DNA of 64,000 nt from Petrolisthes cinctipes (lineage: Eukaryota > Arthropoda > Malacostraca > Decapoda > Porcellanidae), in assembly GCA_033782935.1 (NCBI GenBank), contig JAWQEG010001559.1, positions 3,361,501 through 3,425,500 on the forward strand. Direction: 5' to 3'. The position numbers and the translations under genes were made by a program. This document shows, in pieces, positions 31,675-42,148 of this stretch (positions are counted from its first letter, which is position 1; every line of letters begins with the position of its first letter). The notes below the pieces were generated by a model that saw nothing but the letters and a program-made list of their open reading frames with translations, had not been told where the DNA came from and searched no databases.

Positions 31675-32060
31675 GAATGTGGCAGAGATGAGAATGCTTC
31701 GATGGATGTGCGATGTAACAAGGAAGGATAGAATAAAGAATGAGTACATAAGAGGGACAGCGAAAGTTACATATATAAGTAAGAAGATGCAAGAGAAAAG
31801 ATTGAACTGGTATGGCCATGTAATACGAAGAGATCAAGAGTATATAGGGAGAAAAGTAATGAACATGGAGGTGGAGGGGCGCAGAGGAAGAGGAAAACCG
31901 AAATTTAGATGGAAAGACAAGCTGAAGGAAGATATGCAGGAGAAATGCTTAAAAGATGACCCATGAGAGATAGAGCGGAATGGAAAAGACTAGTAAGGAA
32001 CAGCGACCCCATATAGAAATGGGAACAAGCTGAAGAAAAAGAAGAAGGAAAAAAAGAGGA
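31675..32060 (+). pseudogene. RTE-type LINE R2, right half (C-terminus)
   Basis: Frame 31673-31966: NVAEMRMLRWMCDVTRKDRI, NEYIRGTAKVTYISKKMQEK, RLNWYGHVIRRDQEYIGRKV, GRRGRGKPKFRWKDKLKEDM. After a TGA the words WKRLVRNSDPI and a Lys/Glu-rich end follow to about 32055. It takes up the R2 protein exactly where the left half stops at EKKTN, so this is the displaced remainder of the same element. Confidence 0.87.
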
Positions 32061-33007
32061 GTGATAATTGAGTAGTTAGGAACCTCCACTGAAAACCACT
32101 ACACTCTGGTAACACAGATTAATTTTTAAGAAACATGTCTTGAGTAAGGCTAAGTAACGCAATTGGCATTACTTGTAATTGTCTCTCAACACTGAGTGCG
32201 TGGTGGAAGGATTGATTTTGTAATGTGGTAATTTTCTAGGGATTTTAGGATACTTTAAAAGATTTGGCGCCACTGCGGACTCTAGCCATTTCCAATGAAT
32301 TATTCAATCGTCCCTTCTTTCCTTCATGCTTGCTGTACCTCTGTACCTCTTTCCCTCTCGTGTTAGTGTCATCCAGGCCAAGGGTGGTCTTCTTTCTACC
32401 TCTTCATTTCTTTCAAGATACTTAAACTCATCCATTCATGGTAATGCATATTTTTCTTGGAAATGAACGCCATTTCTTTAACTTCCCTAATCAAGAGACA
32501 CCGAGTGAATGTGTGCTCAGCTGGTATAGGCATATGTAAGTGCTACCGAAGGAAAGGAAGGAAGAGGAATGAGGTAGGGAGAGGACAAGGGAGGGAAGGT
32601 TGTGTGAGGTTGCCAGTTACTTGAAAGATATATGCAAAAACAATCAGACCAATTTTTTTTTAAACGTCAAATAGCGGCGCCAATTGATGTTTAACACCCA
32701 GTATTTAAAAATATAGATTAATTAAAGTGTATTCGTAGACAAATATGATCGATTATTTAAAGAGATAGAAAGAAAAACAGCCTTATGCCTGTAGGCTGTG
32801 GGAGATGAAAATTTAATTTATATTTTCTTTATTTTACGGCGAGAGAAGATGATAAAAATAAGGGACTGCAAGCATGAGGGATAAAAGGAATATAGGGATA
32901 CCCGAAGACAGAGAAGGGATTTATTCGGGTACGAAGGGTAGCCAAACACCTTTATTTCTTGTCTAATATGCAAAGAATAATATTCAGTATCCCAGCACGG
33001 GGGTGAA
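32061..33007. other. No recognised gene
   Basis: Mixed AT-rich sequence, no readable ORF. GGCGCC-containing patches at 32266 and 32690 and a purine-rich GGGAGAGGACAAGGGAGGG area near 32576 have no assigned role. Confidence 0.4.
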
Positions 33008-33400
33008 CAATAGACAGTGCCTTTACTTAGTAGATAAGATGCAATATAATGCAGCAGATATTTTAATAAATAAATGTTTGTAATCTCTTTTCAACTACTC
33101 TAATGTAGGATGCAATTCTATAAACTATTGCCGAATCGACACTATATCAACGGTGTATCCTAATATATATTCATACTTCTTGACACACTTGTCTCCGCTA
33201 CCCCATCATTCGTTCCCCCCCCCCTCCCACCAGCCTCACCATGATTGTTACTTATTCACCCTCACACATTTCTCTCCTCACCCCCACACATCCCTCCCTC
33301 CCTCCCTCCCTCCACCTGCAACTATTACTATATTCAATGAGGCCCAAACCAAGTCGCTGGTGGATGGGGTGTTGTCGTTTGATTTGTCCGGAGCTATACC
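33008..33400 (+). mobile_element. L1 LTR fragment
   Basis: Aligns with the solo L1 LTR 37245-38118 minus its hAT insert: GCCTTTACTTAGTAGA, TATAAACTATTGCCGAATCG, CCTCCACCTGCAACT, AGGCCCAAACCAAGTCGCTG, and TTGTCCGGAGCTATAC. An inverted copy lies at 59364-59735. It contains a (TCCC)n run at 33287-33312. It is cut at 33400 by a LINE 3' fragment. Confidence 0.72.
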
Positions 33401-33730
33401 TCTCCGGGTATCGGGTTGTGGACGGTTCTTACAGTCTCTCCCAGGTGCTCGGGGAGGTGGCTTGTAGTGCGGGAGGGAGCATCCTCTCCTTTGTGGAGGA
33501 GGCTGGCCTCCTCCACAAGTTGTGAAATTTATTATTTTTCTGGGTGCTTTTTTAGATAGTTCAATGTTTTTTCCCGTTTCTATTTTTATATATTTTTCAC
33601 TGAATCAGGTTATTTAATAAGATGTAAGTTTTAGATGATGTGTCTTTTAGTCATGCTGCTTCTCTCCTTTTATTTTTTTTTTTTTTTGGTAGTGAAGGCT
33701 GCCATATATGTATATGTATTTTGTAAGTCT
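33401..33730 (+). mobile_element. I-type LINE 3' end fragment Id
   Basis: Heavily 5'-truncated copy. It starts within the last codons (YRVVDGSYSLSQVLGE, SFVEEAGLLHKL then TGA at about 33523) and runs through the 3' UTR to GTAGTGAAGGCTGCC. It inserted into the L1 LTR fragment, since the LTR sequence stops exactly at its 5' edge. The (AATC)n tail is not visible. Confidence 0.72.
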
Positions 33731-33916
33731 TGAAAAACTGAAAACATCTTCCACTGTTGCTTGAAGTTACCACCCCTGTGAGCAGGGGGTGGGGGAGTTA
33801 AGTCGGCTGTCTGAGGCATTCCTGCTATCGCAGCTATAACCGACCTCTGTGATGTGTGCTATAGTTGTGTTTCATGCAGTCTAGTGTGTGCTTAACACTG
33901 TCCCATTGACTGCCAC
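33731..33916. other. No recognised gene
   Basis: Short stretch with a G-rich patch (GCAGGGGGTGGGGGAG at about 33782). Nothing else recognised. Confidence 0.35.
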
Positions 33917-34078
33917 TCATTGGCGGCCTTTAAAGGTATTTAAGCTTGAGAATACCGGGAAATGGTCACTGATGTTGTAGTGTACGATGCCATTGAGGGT
34001 GTTTTTATTCATATTGTTGGACCAGATATGATGTATTAAAGCAGCAATAGTTGTAGGGGTGAGACATCTAGGCAGCCT
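33917..34078 (-). pseudogene. LINE endonuclease fragment (CR1-like?)
   Basis: Minus strand: RCLTPTTIAALIHHIWSNNM and GIVHYNISDHFPVF, which look like the late endonuclease motifs (TPTT..LIDHI and SDHFP) of CR1/Jockey-type LINEs. Only about 55 codons remain. It is not part of the plus-strand LINE that follows. Confidence 0.55.
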
Positions 34079-35712
34079 TTGCCAACAACTGCTATGTCTG
34101 CTGCTGATGGGGCAGGAATGACTTCCTCTCCCATTGACGGTGAGTGGCACACCGTTGGAAAAATGAGGAAGAGGAAGCAGACTGCCAATACTTCCACTAT
34201 GGAAGTTATGAGTAAGGAGGCTGCAGTATCCCAAGGCTCACACTTCGACCTCACAACATAACCTCAAAGACTCTTTCCATTAAACAGAGGTCTACAGCAC
34301 ACAATCTTTCCTCCAAGTTACCATTGTGATACATTCCCCACAATGAACCTATATACTATTATACAGTGGAACTGTCGAGAATTACATACAAGTTAGGAAT
34401 AATTACGACTTATCATCAATGAGAATTAACCAGTATGCCTATGCCTCCAGGAAACAGTGGTTGGTTTTGGGTTTCCTACTGCTCACACTGGATATCAGGC
34501 ATTTTGTTCAAACCCTGCACCAGATCAGGGACATAGCGGGGGTAGTGCTGTTATGGTAATAGGAGATATTTTTCCTAGGTGCTGAATATAGCATCTCTTC
34601 AAACTGTGGCCATTTTAACATATTTAGTCAGTGGTATAGTGTAGGTTCTTTGTATCTACCACCATCATCTTTGGTTCTCCCTAGAGATCTTCAGAGCCTC
34701 TTCATCAACTCCCTAAACCAGCGCTGCTACCGGGAGATTTTGATGGCCATCACCCCCTGTGGGGTGGCTCGAATATATATTCCCTTGGAGAGATGTTGGC
34801 TTTATAACGACAAAGATGCCCTTGCGTTACTACCCGGGTGAACAGACTCTAGAATACACGGTAACAATTTATTGGTAAGTACAGGGTTACACACACAAGT
34901 AAATATAGAAGGCCAGCCTGCAGTGTAGCGTCATGAGAGGGTCGTAGTTGCTGCAGGAGAGTTGTGTAGGACTGGAACGCACTCGTGTGATCAAGGCGGG
35001 AACATGGTGGGAGGCTTGGTGCAGGTAGCGGCAGGTACGACGGCAGGGGCAGGTGCTTCTTGGTCCAGAGCTTCTGTGAAAGTGACCGAGCACTAGCAGT
35101 GCAGCCCTTTTATCCAGTCCGGCCGTGCGGCGTCATCACGTGATCGTACGATCCCGGATGTAATCGCACGATCCTGGATGAGGTCTGGGAGCGGATTATT
35201 GCAGGCGGTGTGTTGGGGTCGACAAAGGCAGGACATAGGAGCGGCCGTCTATGGCGCCGGAGCAACAAAGGAGGTGATATATCTGCGGTCCGGGAGCGGA
35301 TTAGTGTTGGCGTCTCTTTGGGGTTGACTCAGGCGGGAATAAGGTGCAGCCATGTATGACGGCGGGGCAACAAAGAAGAGAATATAGGAGTGGCCATGTA
35401 TGGTGACACTACAGCTTCCTTCATTTGAGCTGAAGTTCTGATTCCTCTCAACACTGCAGGATATACTTACTTCCCTATCCAGACAGGAACCACCACTGCC
35501 ATTGACCTATCCCTGTGGTCCTCTAATATTCTTTTAGATTTCACATGGAGGGTGTCCCACCCATCTCCATGGTAGTGACCACTACCCTATTTTTTTGCAC
35601 TTCGTAAAGCCTTTACTGACCACTCTCCTCCCTGAGTGGTGTCTTGGTATTTCTGATTGGGCCCAATTTAGTGAACTTGTTTCTTTTCCTGTTCCAGAGT
35701 CTACCTTTCTGT
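34079..35712 (+). mobile_element. I-type LINE fragment Ih, interrupted by an L2 LTR
   Basis: Plus strand: an ORF1-like end (34079-34261, DGEWHTVGKMRKRKQ), then an endonuclease starting NLYTIIQWNCREL at 34344 with CLQETVVGFGFPTAHTGYQA, LPGDFDGHHPLWGGSNIYSL, and, beyond the LTR at 34803-35413, IPLNTAGYTYFPIQTGTTTA, SNILLDFTWRV, and SDHYPIF-like words. It stops at about 35712 where a minisatellite begins. Many stops. Same group as Ia/Ib by the endonuclease but clearly diverged. Confidence 0.7.
34803..35413 (-). mobile_element. Solo L2 LTR inside LINE Ih
   Basis: On the minus strand it begins TGTAGTGTCACCATACATGG (35413) and ends TCTTTGTCGTTATA (34803), 611 bases. GCTT lies directly on both sides (34799-34802, 35414-35417), a likely target duplication. 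Shared words with the other L2 LTRs include GTATTCTAGAGTCTGTTCAC, CCGGGTAGTAACGCAAG and, inside, CATCACGTGATCG. AATAAATTGT on the minus strand near 34872 is the probable polyadenylation signal. No internal region is present. Confidence 0.75.
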
Positions 35713-36165
35713 AGTGTAATGCAAGGTTGTAATAAGTGAATGAGTAATGTCATGTAATATAATGTAATGTAATATGATTTGGTGTAATGTAAGGTCATAA
35801 TGAGTTCATGAATAATGGCATATAATTATAATGTAATGTAATATAAGGAAATATAATGTGATATAATATAATATAAGGAAATATAATATGATTTAATGTA
35901 ATATAATGTAAGGTCGTAATGAGTTCTTGAATAATGTCATATAATATAATGTAATGTAATATAATGAAATGTAATGTGATTTGATGTAATATAATATAAG
36001 GTCGTAATGAGTTAATGAGTAATGTCATGTGATGTAATGTAATATGATTTGAGGTAATGTTTTGTAAGGTCATAATGAGTTAATGAGTAATGTCATGTAA
36101 TGTAATGTAATGAAATATAATGTGATTTGATGTAATATAATGTAGAGTGGTAATGAGTTAACTGC
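35713..36165. repeat. Minisatellite, about 69-base unit, TAATG-rich
   Basis: The words AAGGTCRTAATGAGTT.. ATGAATAATGTCAT recur at about 35722, 35791, 35910, 35998, 36066 and 36143. Units are about 68-69 bases, with longer ones built by extra TGTAATATAA blocks. Within each unit TGTAATGTAATATAATG is itself repetitive. Confidence 0.8.
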
Positions 36166-36444
36166 TAATGCCGGTTGTGTGTATGTGGTGTTATCTTTGT
36201 GAAAGACTGTGTTGTAAGTGTGAGAATGTGTTGGTGTGTTCGAGACAGTTTGGTTGGAGGGATGGTAAGGCAGTTGGCAAGAGAAAATGGTAGTTGGTCT
36301 CCAGCCCTCAGTGGAGAGAGGTGTGTTTCTGTAATCTTGTGGAATAGAGCAGTGGTGGAATAGAGCAGCATTACAACATACCAGTTTTTAAAATCATTTT
36401 CCACCATGAAGTACTCTAAGTTCACTACAAGCTATCTAGGCACC
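36166..36444. other. Possible 5' leader of the gag-pol element
   Basis: GT-rich then mixed sequence with a TGGAATAGAGCAG doublet at 36340-36367. No coding signal. It may be the LTR or leader of the element that follows, but no matching LTR was found. Confidence 0.3.
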
Positions 36445-36998
36445 ATGGCGCCTATGGCGGAAGAGGAGAAAACTTATTCAAGTGTACTACTTGCACCAAC
36501 ACCTACAGTATCGTTTGACGCCCATTTGAGTATGACGGTTCTATGACATGGGCGTAGATGTTGTGTGAGCTTCGCGGTGTCGCCCTTGAATCAGTGTTGC
36601 CGTTGCGACTGACTGGTGGGGCATTCGCTGTTTGGTCACAGTTACCGGCTGCCAGCCGCTGTTCACTGACAGCTGTGAAGGACGCACTTTATGCAGCGTT
36701 CGCCCTAGACCAATATGCGGCATACGAGGCCTCCACTGCACGCCGACTACAACCAAGTGAGTCAGTTGATGTCTTCCTAGCTGACCTACGGCACCTGTCA
36801 ACGTTGTTTGGAGATATATCTGAGCGTGCCCTGGTGTGTGCTTTTGTGGCTGGGCTGCCAGATGATGTTTGGCGTACTATTCGAGCTGGATCGAGAGCTG
36901 AGGGACTGGACCTGGTCAGTGTTCTAGCACGGGCTCGGGCCATGCTCAGTGATGAGCGTGTGGCTGCTGCTGCGTATGTCAACAGTGCTGGATCAGTC
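36445..36998 (+). pseudogene. LTR-retrotransposon gag, first part
   Basis: Gag forms the particle that packages element RNA. It opens MAPMAEEEKTYSSVLLAPTP, then, after a frameshift and a TAG at 36555, reads in 36558-37000 CELRGVALESVLPLRLTGGA, LKDALYAAF-like VKDALYAAFALDQYAAYEA, ESVDVFLADLRHLSTLFG, and FVAGLPDDVWRTIRAGSRAE. Such words are typical of retrotransposon capsid domains. At 36994-36998 (CAGTC) it is interrupted by a solo LTR; the zinc knuckle lies on the other side. Confidence 0.75.
36994..36998 (+). repeat. Target-site duplication CAGTC (left)
   Basis: CAGTC here and at 38876-38880 flank the solo L1 LTR. Confidence 0.8.
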
Positions 36999-38875
36999 TG
37001 TGACGGGATATTAAGATTATTTTATTAAATTAAGTGATGTAAAAATTACTTACTGTTAATTCTTACCTTACCCAGATTTATCTTGGACTTTCATTGTGTT
37101 GGCTTCAACGATCATCAACAGAAGTTAATTATCCCCTTTTATCACAAATTTCGTCAACATAAATTTATTTTACGTGGGTTCTTTCGATATATATGCACTT
37201 ATACAGTATGAGCAGAATTGTAAGGTGTACGAAAAACAACCAACAAAAGACAGGGCCTTTATTTAATAGACATAATGTAACAGATATTCTAATTATATTT
37301 GTTTGTTATTAATTTTCAACTAATCACCTTCATTTTTCTTACCCTCTTCCACCTCACCCTCGCCTCAAATCATCACATTTCTTCTCTCCTATATCCACCT
37401 ATGTTAATGCAGTATGCACTTCTTTAAACCCAGGTTCTTCAAACCGGGTCCCGAATTCCTCCAAACTGGGTCGCAGGCTCACAAAAATAAATACATGAAT
37501 AAAATAGAATAATAATGTTCGTGACAATAAAATAAATATGAAGTTCATACATGAATCCACCTAACATATTTTTATAATCGAATATTCATATATCTAATTA
37601 TCAATAAAACAAAATAATTGCACAAATATTAGCCTTCTCCAGAGAGAATGAGAGAGAGGGAGGGGTAGGCGAGGCAGTGCTTATAATTCTGTTTATAATT
37701 CTGGTTAGAATGCCTTCTAATTATAATTATTGCATTTCAGTTTCTGGCCTTGTATTTTCTTAGGTTGATAATTCTGGTCATTTGTAATAGATCTTTCTGT
37801 ATGGGTCGCGAGAATGATGTCATAGTAAAAACTGGGTCACGACTGAAAAAGTTTGAAGAACCCTGCTTTAAACTATTGGTGATTCGATACCGTTCACAGT
37901 GTATGCTTCATTCATCCCTCCTGACACAAGTCTTCTCTACCTGATCATTCGTATTACCCTCGCACATTACCTCCTATATAGCTCTGCCCACATTTCTCTC
38001 CTTCTCTCCCACTAACATCCCCCCTCCCTCCACCTGCAACTGTTGCCAGATCTGGCGAAGCCCAAACCAAGTCGCTGGTGGAAGAAGTGTGGACCTTTGA
38101 TCTGTCCGGAGCTGTACGAGCAGAGACGCTAAGGCTGCCTTCTACACGGGCTCAACGAGAGAGACCGGCTCCCCTCTTACCTTATTTACCAATCAATTGT
38201 CTGTTGAAATCGATTAATAATATATATAATCATGAAGCTTTGGGAATACTGGTAGTTTTACCGAATTATTCAGCTTCTTGTCATCTCTTCGTCACGAGAG
38301 ACAAAGGCGAGGTAAGAGAGCAAGGACGAGGAATACGTGTGTTAACACTACCGGGTGGTAAGTCCGAACTGATTCGAAAGCTACCAGCGGTGGTGTTGGC
38401 GGGGTGGTAACATATCCACAAAGCAACGGCGCGTCTGCGATCGATATCCTGGCGCCACATTGTTTCAACGCACCTACACTGACTAACTTTACATCTTATA
38501 CTATCATACACATCAGTTATACATGCAATTTTAATATACGACGTATAAATAGTTCCCTATGATTTCCCCACTTCACGATCATATGCAATGTAAGGAATTA
38601 ACTATCTCGGCATGATCAATTCCTTTAATAATAATATGAGCGAAAGGCTATGGACGAGACTACTCTTGCGAGGGGATGCTGTGGTCGGTATGCTTTCAAA
38701 CCTACTGCATTGTTCACTCCTCCACCCACATACGGTAAAGCTAACTAACTTACCAGTGGAAACTTTATAGCTAAACTACACCAATGGAATATCCTCCGCC
38801 TGGCTCAAATGCTTCCTATGCTACGATATTATTATCATTATTATTATACCACGAGTCGATGGTCGACTCGTGACA
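36999..38875 (-). mobile_element. Solo L1 LTR with nested hAT-like MITE
   Basis: Runs from TGTGACGGGATATTAAG (36999) to CGACTCGTGACA (38875), 1877 bases, flanked by a perfect five-base CAGTC duplication, as left by an integrase. No internal coding region, so it is a solo LTR formed by recombination. Removing the nested MITE and one copy of its duplication gives about 1433 bases. Orientation (minus) is inferred from the primer-binding site next to the related LTR at 4116. Relatives: 3935-4375, 8641-9005, 18585-18936, 33008-33400, 59364-59735. Confidence 0.82.
37430..37865. mobile_element. hAT-like MITE
   Basis: 436 bases with inverted ends: CCAGGTTCTTCAAAC at 37430 and GTTTGAAGAACCCTG ending 37865, flanked by a perfect eight-base duplication CTTTAAAC (37422-37429, 37866-37873). 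Eight-base duplications and CAGGG-type ends are hallmarks of hAT transposons. No ORF; non-autonomous. The unoccupied site is seen in the L1 fragment at about 33120 (TATAAACTATTG). Confidence 0.82.
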
Positions 38876-38880
38876 CAGTC

Positions 38881-39492
38881 ATCGGTGCCAGTTAGAAACC
38901 TGCCACAGGCACAAACGACCCGGAGAACACGTCGTCTTCGTTGTTGCTGGATGTTTGGCCAGCCAAGACATTTTGCTGCTGCATACCCCCAAACGGGAAA
39001 CGCCATCGGAGGGGTCGTGTCAGTGCCAGCGGCTTCTCCCGCATACCAGTAGGTGTCACACTTCCCGTGATGCAGCTGCTCGTTCATGGTCAGCAACGCC
39101 AGGTTCTGGTCGACACTGGTTGTACAGATACGATTGTGTATGCCCTGTGCTGTATGCAATGGCTACTGCAGACAACCAACATCACAACAATCAGTGGAGA
39201 CTTGTTCCAGTGCATCGGAGTTGGCAGTGTGATGATGGAAACTCCCACTGACCAACGTGCCCAGATGAACGTGCTAGTGGTGCATGAGCAGCCTTTGTCT
39301 CCATCTGAAATCCAATTATGTGGCAGAAAGAAACAGTGTGGAGCAGCTACAGCATCGGCACTGCTGGTAGTGGATGCGCCTGATGGAAATAAAGTACGGC
39401 CAGTGTTAGACTACAGGGAACTCAATGACTATGTGATAGTGACATGTTTACCTATCAGCTGCGCAAGTAGCATCGTCACAGGAGTAATGTGA
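38881..39492 (+). pseudogene. Gag zinc knuckle and retropepsin of the gag-pol element
   Basis: Just after the LTR the words RRLRCCWMFGQPRHFAAAYP resemble a CCHC knuckle with Cys changes. The 38941-39492 frame then holds QVLVDTGCTDTIVY (retropepsin, catalytic DTG), and closes with VRPVLDYRELNDYV, the first reverse transcriptase motif. The protease would cut Gag-Pol. Reading needs a frame change near 38990 and another at 39490. Confidence 0.75.
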
Positions 39493-40641
39493 CCGTCCTT
39501 GACCTCTGTAAGGCCTATCTGCAGGTGCGTGTCGACAAGCAGTTGTGGCCATTTCAGACAGTAATGGTACGAGGCCGTCGGGACTGTCTGACTCGCCTTG
39601 GATTGGGCCTGAACATTGCTCCGTCTGTTATAAAGGCTGTTGTTAAGACCATCTTGGCTCAGGATGCGAACATCGAGAGCGCAGTGGTACCCTCTGTCGA
39701 TGATCTGTTAGTGAACGAGGATATAGTCAGTGCAGAGCAAGTTGCTACACATTTCTCTGCATTTGGTCTGGAATGCAAGCCACCAAACTGGGCAGCTGAT
39801 GGGGCATGCCTATTGAGGCTGCATGTGCAGTCACCAAATGGCCAGCTACAGTGGACACGTAACAACCCAGTTATTCCGCCACCTAAATGAGTGACGCATC
39901 GTTCTGTGTTTGCATGGGGCGGAAGGTTGGTCGCGAAATTGACAGTAGGTGGGTGGCTCTGGCCGGCAGCTGCATGGTTGAAGCACCAAACTAACGCAAT
40001 GACACAGGGCTGGGATGATGTTGTGGATGATGACTCTTTATGCAGGCGTATGAAATATGTGGCAACGAGGCTGGTCAGGGAAGATCCATGCTGTGGCCTA
40101 AGGTGTGTGTATGGTGACCAGGCAGTTGTGTGGATGGATGCCAGTGCTATAGCTACTGGTGTTGTCTTGGAAACGCCGCAAGGTGATGCCATAGAGGACG
40201 CGTGTTGGTTGAGACGAGATGACAGCTCACACATCAACATGGCAGAATTGGATGCTGCAATCCGTGGTATTAACCTGGCCATCGCTTGGGGCATGAACAG
40301 ACTCTGCAACAGTGTATCGCTGGATTAACGACGCACTGAGCGGACTTGCACGCCTTCGAACCAAGGCCCATGGAGAGATGTTAATCCGCCGCCATGTCAA
40401 CATCATCCGCCAACTGGTGAATGAGTTAGGTCTAGCATTGTCTGTAACGCTTGTCAAGTTCACAGAAAATTGTGCTGACAGCCTTACCCGTGTCCTGGAG
40501 GAGTGGGTGCGGAGTGACAAACAGGTAGTTGGTGTGGCAGTAAGTGATGAGCAAAGTACAGTCGTACCCAGTATCGCCGACATCCATGTACAGTCTCCTC
40601 CACTGCTGCGTTCATCACTCCAGCATTGTCAATGTGTGTAA
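39489..40641 (+). pseudogene. Gag-pol element reverse transcriptase and RNase H
   Basis: 39489-39890: VTVLDLCKAYLQVRVDKQLW (motif A), DCLTRLGLGLNIAPSVIKAV, and VPSVDDLLVNED (catalytic DD, with Ser in place of the usual Tyr/Phe). After TGA at 39888 the same frame goes on, FAWGGRLVAKLTVGGWLWPA, then RNase H-like VVWMDASAIATGVVLETPQG and SSHINMAELDAAIRGINLAI (Asp, Glu). After a shift it ends in 40312-40641 with LIRRHVNIIRQLVNELGLAL and ENCADSLTRV. It resembles the less familiar Ty3-like pol type seen in helminths and arthropods; I cannot name the clade. No integrase found. Confidence 0.72.
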
Positions 40642-41647
40642 CCCACAAGGTGTGAACCTCCAGTGTCGTCGATTCTAGTATCCGAAACGCATACCATTAT
40701 GAGTCAGTGGGAAATTGATTGAGGGGTGGTGGGGCTTGGGTGTGGTGTTCTATAGAGGCAGGGTAGGGCTGGAACTGTAAGCAGTAATGCAGTAGTCTTG
40801 GCTAGGTGCTATTTTTATGAATGCGTAATATAGGTTAAAGATAATAGTAACACATGGTGGAGTTTTTATGTCATGTTCTACATCATAACGATTATGATAA
40901 TTACTGCATGTAAGAATATTATCTCGAGTGTGATATTTGAGCACGTCACCGTGTTGCTATATCATTTCACTCCACCATTAGTCCTCACAAGTAAAGATAG
41001 GCTCGTTCCTTCAAGTTAGTAATTTCATATTAATATGGTATTTATTTTGTGACGATGACACAGATTTCTCAATAACAACAATGACCATCATTTGATGAAC
41101 ATTAAAACAGTGGTAGTGGTGTACTGACAGTTGTCATTATAAGTTGTTTCTTGACAGTTCCGACCGAAGATAATTCATTATATATTTTTCATTACATAGT
41201 GAATCTTTCACAGTCTTTAGTGTTGACATTACTCTGTGATCGTAGAGAAATTGGTAGAGGATGGAAACATAAATCAGATCATTAAGGTGTTTGATGCTTC
41301 ATATGTGTCAGAGTTGTTGTTGTTGTTGTAGTTCCCCAGACTGTCTAGCCGAGCAGTCCCGAGTCTGGTTGACCGAAGCCGTGCAGATGTTTGGACCCCC
41401 AAATGGGAGTCAGGGTGATAGTGAGATCTGTTTCTTGGAAGGCAGCAGACGAAGGGATTGCTGGCTCACAGGCATATATTCCCGGGCCAACAAGCCCACC
41501 GGCTGTAGTCTTCCTTGTTGTGCCACCCAATCAGGTGATCTGGTCGGCTACCCAGAAGGAATGAGAGATAGTAAGAGAGACAGACAGAACGGGCCAGGGT
41601 GTGGTAGAGGAAGCCAGATTCCTCATTTCTGGATAGAACCAGCCCTC
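40642..41647. other. No recognised gene
   Basis: The first 100 bases may continue the gag-pol remnant. The rest is non-coding by eye. The open frame 41291-41671 has a poly-Cys start from a TGT run and no family motif. Confidence 0.4.
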
Positions 41648-41836
41648 ACCAGTGTGTTGCTGGGTAGTTGAGATGTGTGCTGGGAAGTTTACATTAACAC
41701 ATCTTCCCCCACCAGTGTGTGCTGGGTAGTTGAGAAGTGTGCTGGGTAATTTGCGTCAATACATCTTCCCTCACCTGTGTGTGCTGGGTAGTTGAGAAGT
41801 GTGCTGGGTCGTTTACATCAACACATCTTCCCCCAG
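41648..41836. repeat. Minisatellite, 3 units of about 62 bases
   Basis: Units starting ACCAGTGTGTTGCTGGGTAG at 41648, 41711 and 41773, each with a second GTGCTGGGTA-like half and an ACATCTTCCCCCA end. Seen directly. Confidence 0.85.
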
Positions 41837-42077
41837 CCATCAACATATGTGTCGGAGTTGATGAATACAGTCGAGCTTCAAGGTGTTGGTTGATTCAGGG
41901 TATACATAAGTAATTATTCTGATATTTCACTTTCATACAGATTGACTTGCACCTTATATTATGTGACTCACAATACCCTATTTACACAAGACGACATATT
42001 TCATTAAAATTAATTGAGTTTATGCCATGACGATATGATGCTAGTAACCACAACTGTGCACGCCAATTAATGTGTGT

Positions 42078-42079
<2 letters not shown>
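41837..42079. other. No recognised gene
   Basis: Non-coding by eye. Confidence 0.35.

Positions 42080-42144
<65 letters not shown>
42080..42144. repeat. (GA)n microsatellite
   Basis: About 32 uninterrupted GA units. Confidence 0.95.

Positions 42145-42148
<4 letters not shown>

Noticed and set aside
35713..36165. CRISPR-like spacing of repeats
   Set aside because: Units vary in length, spacers are themselves repetitive, and the context is eukaryotic; it is a minisatellite.
39659..40309. 216-codon minus-strand open frame
   Set aside because: Antisense of the gag-pol RNase H region; no recognisable domain on that strand.
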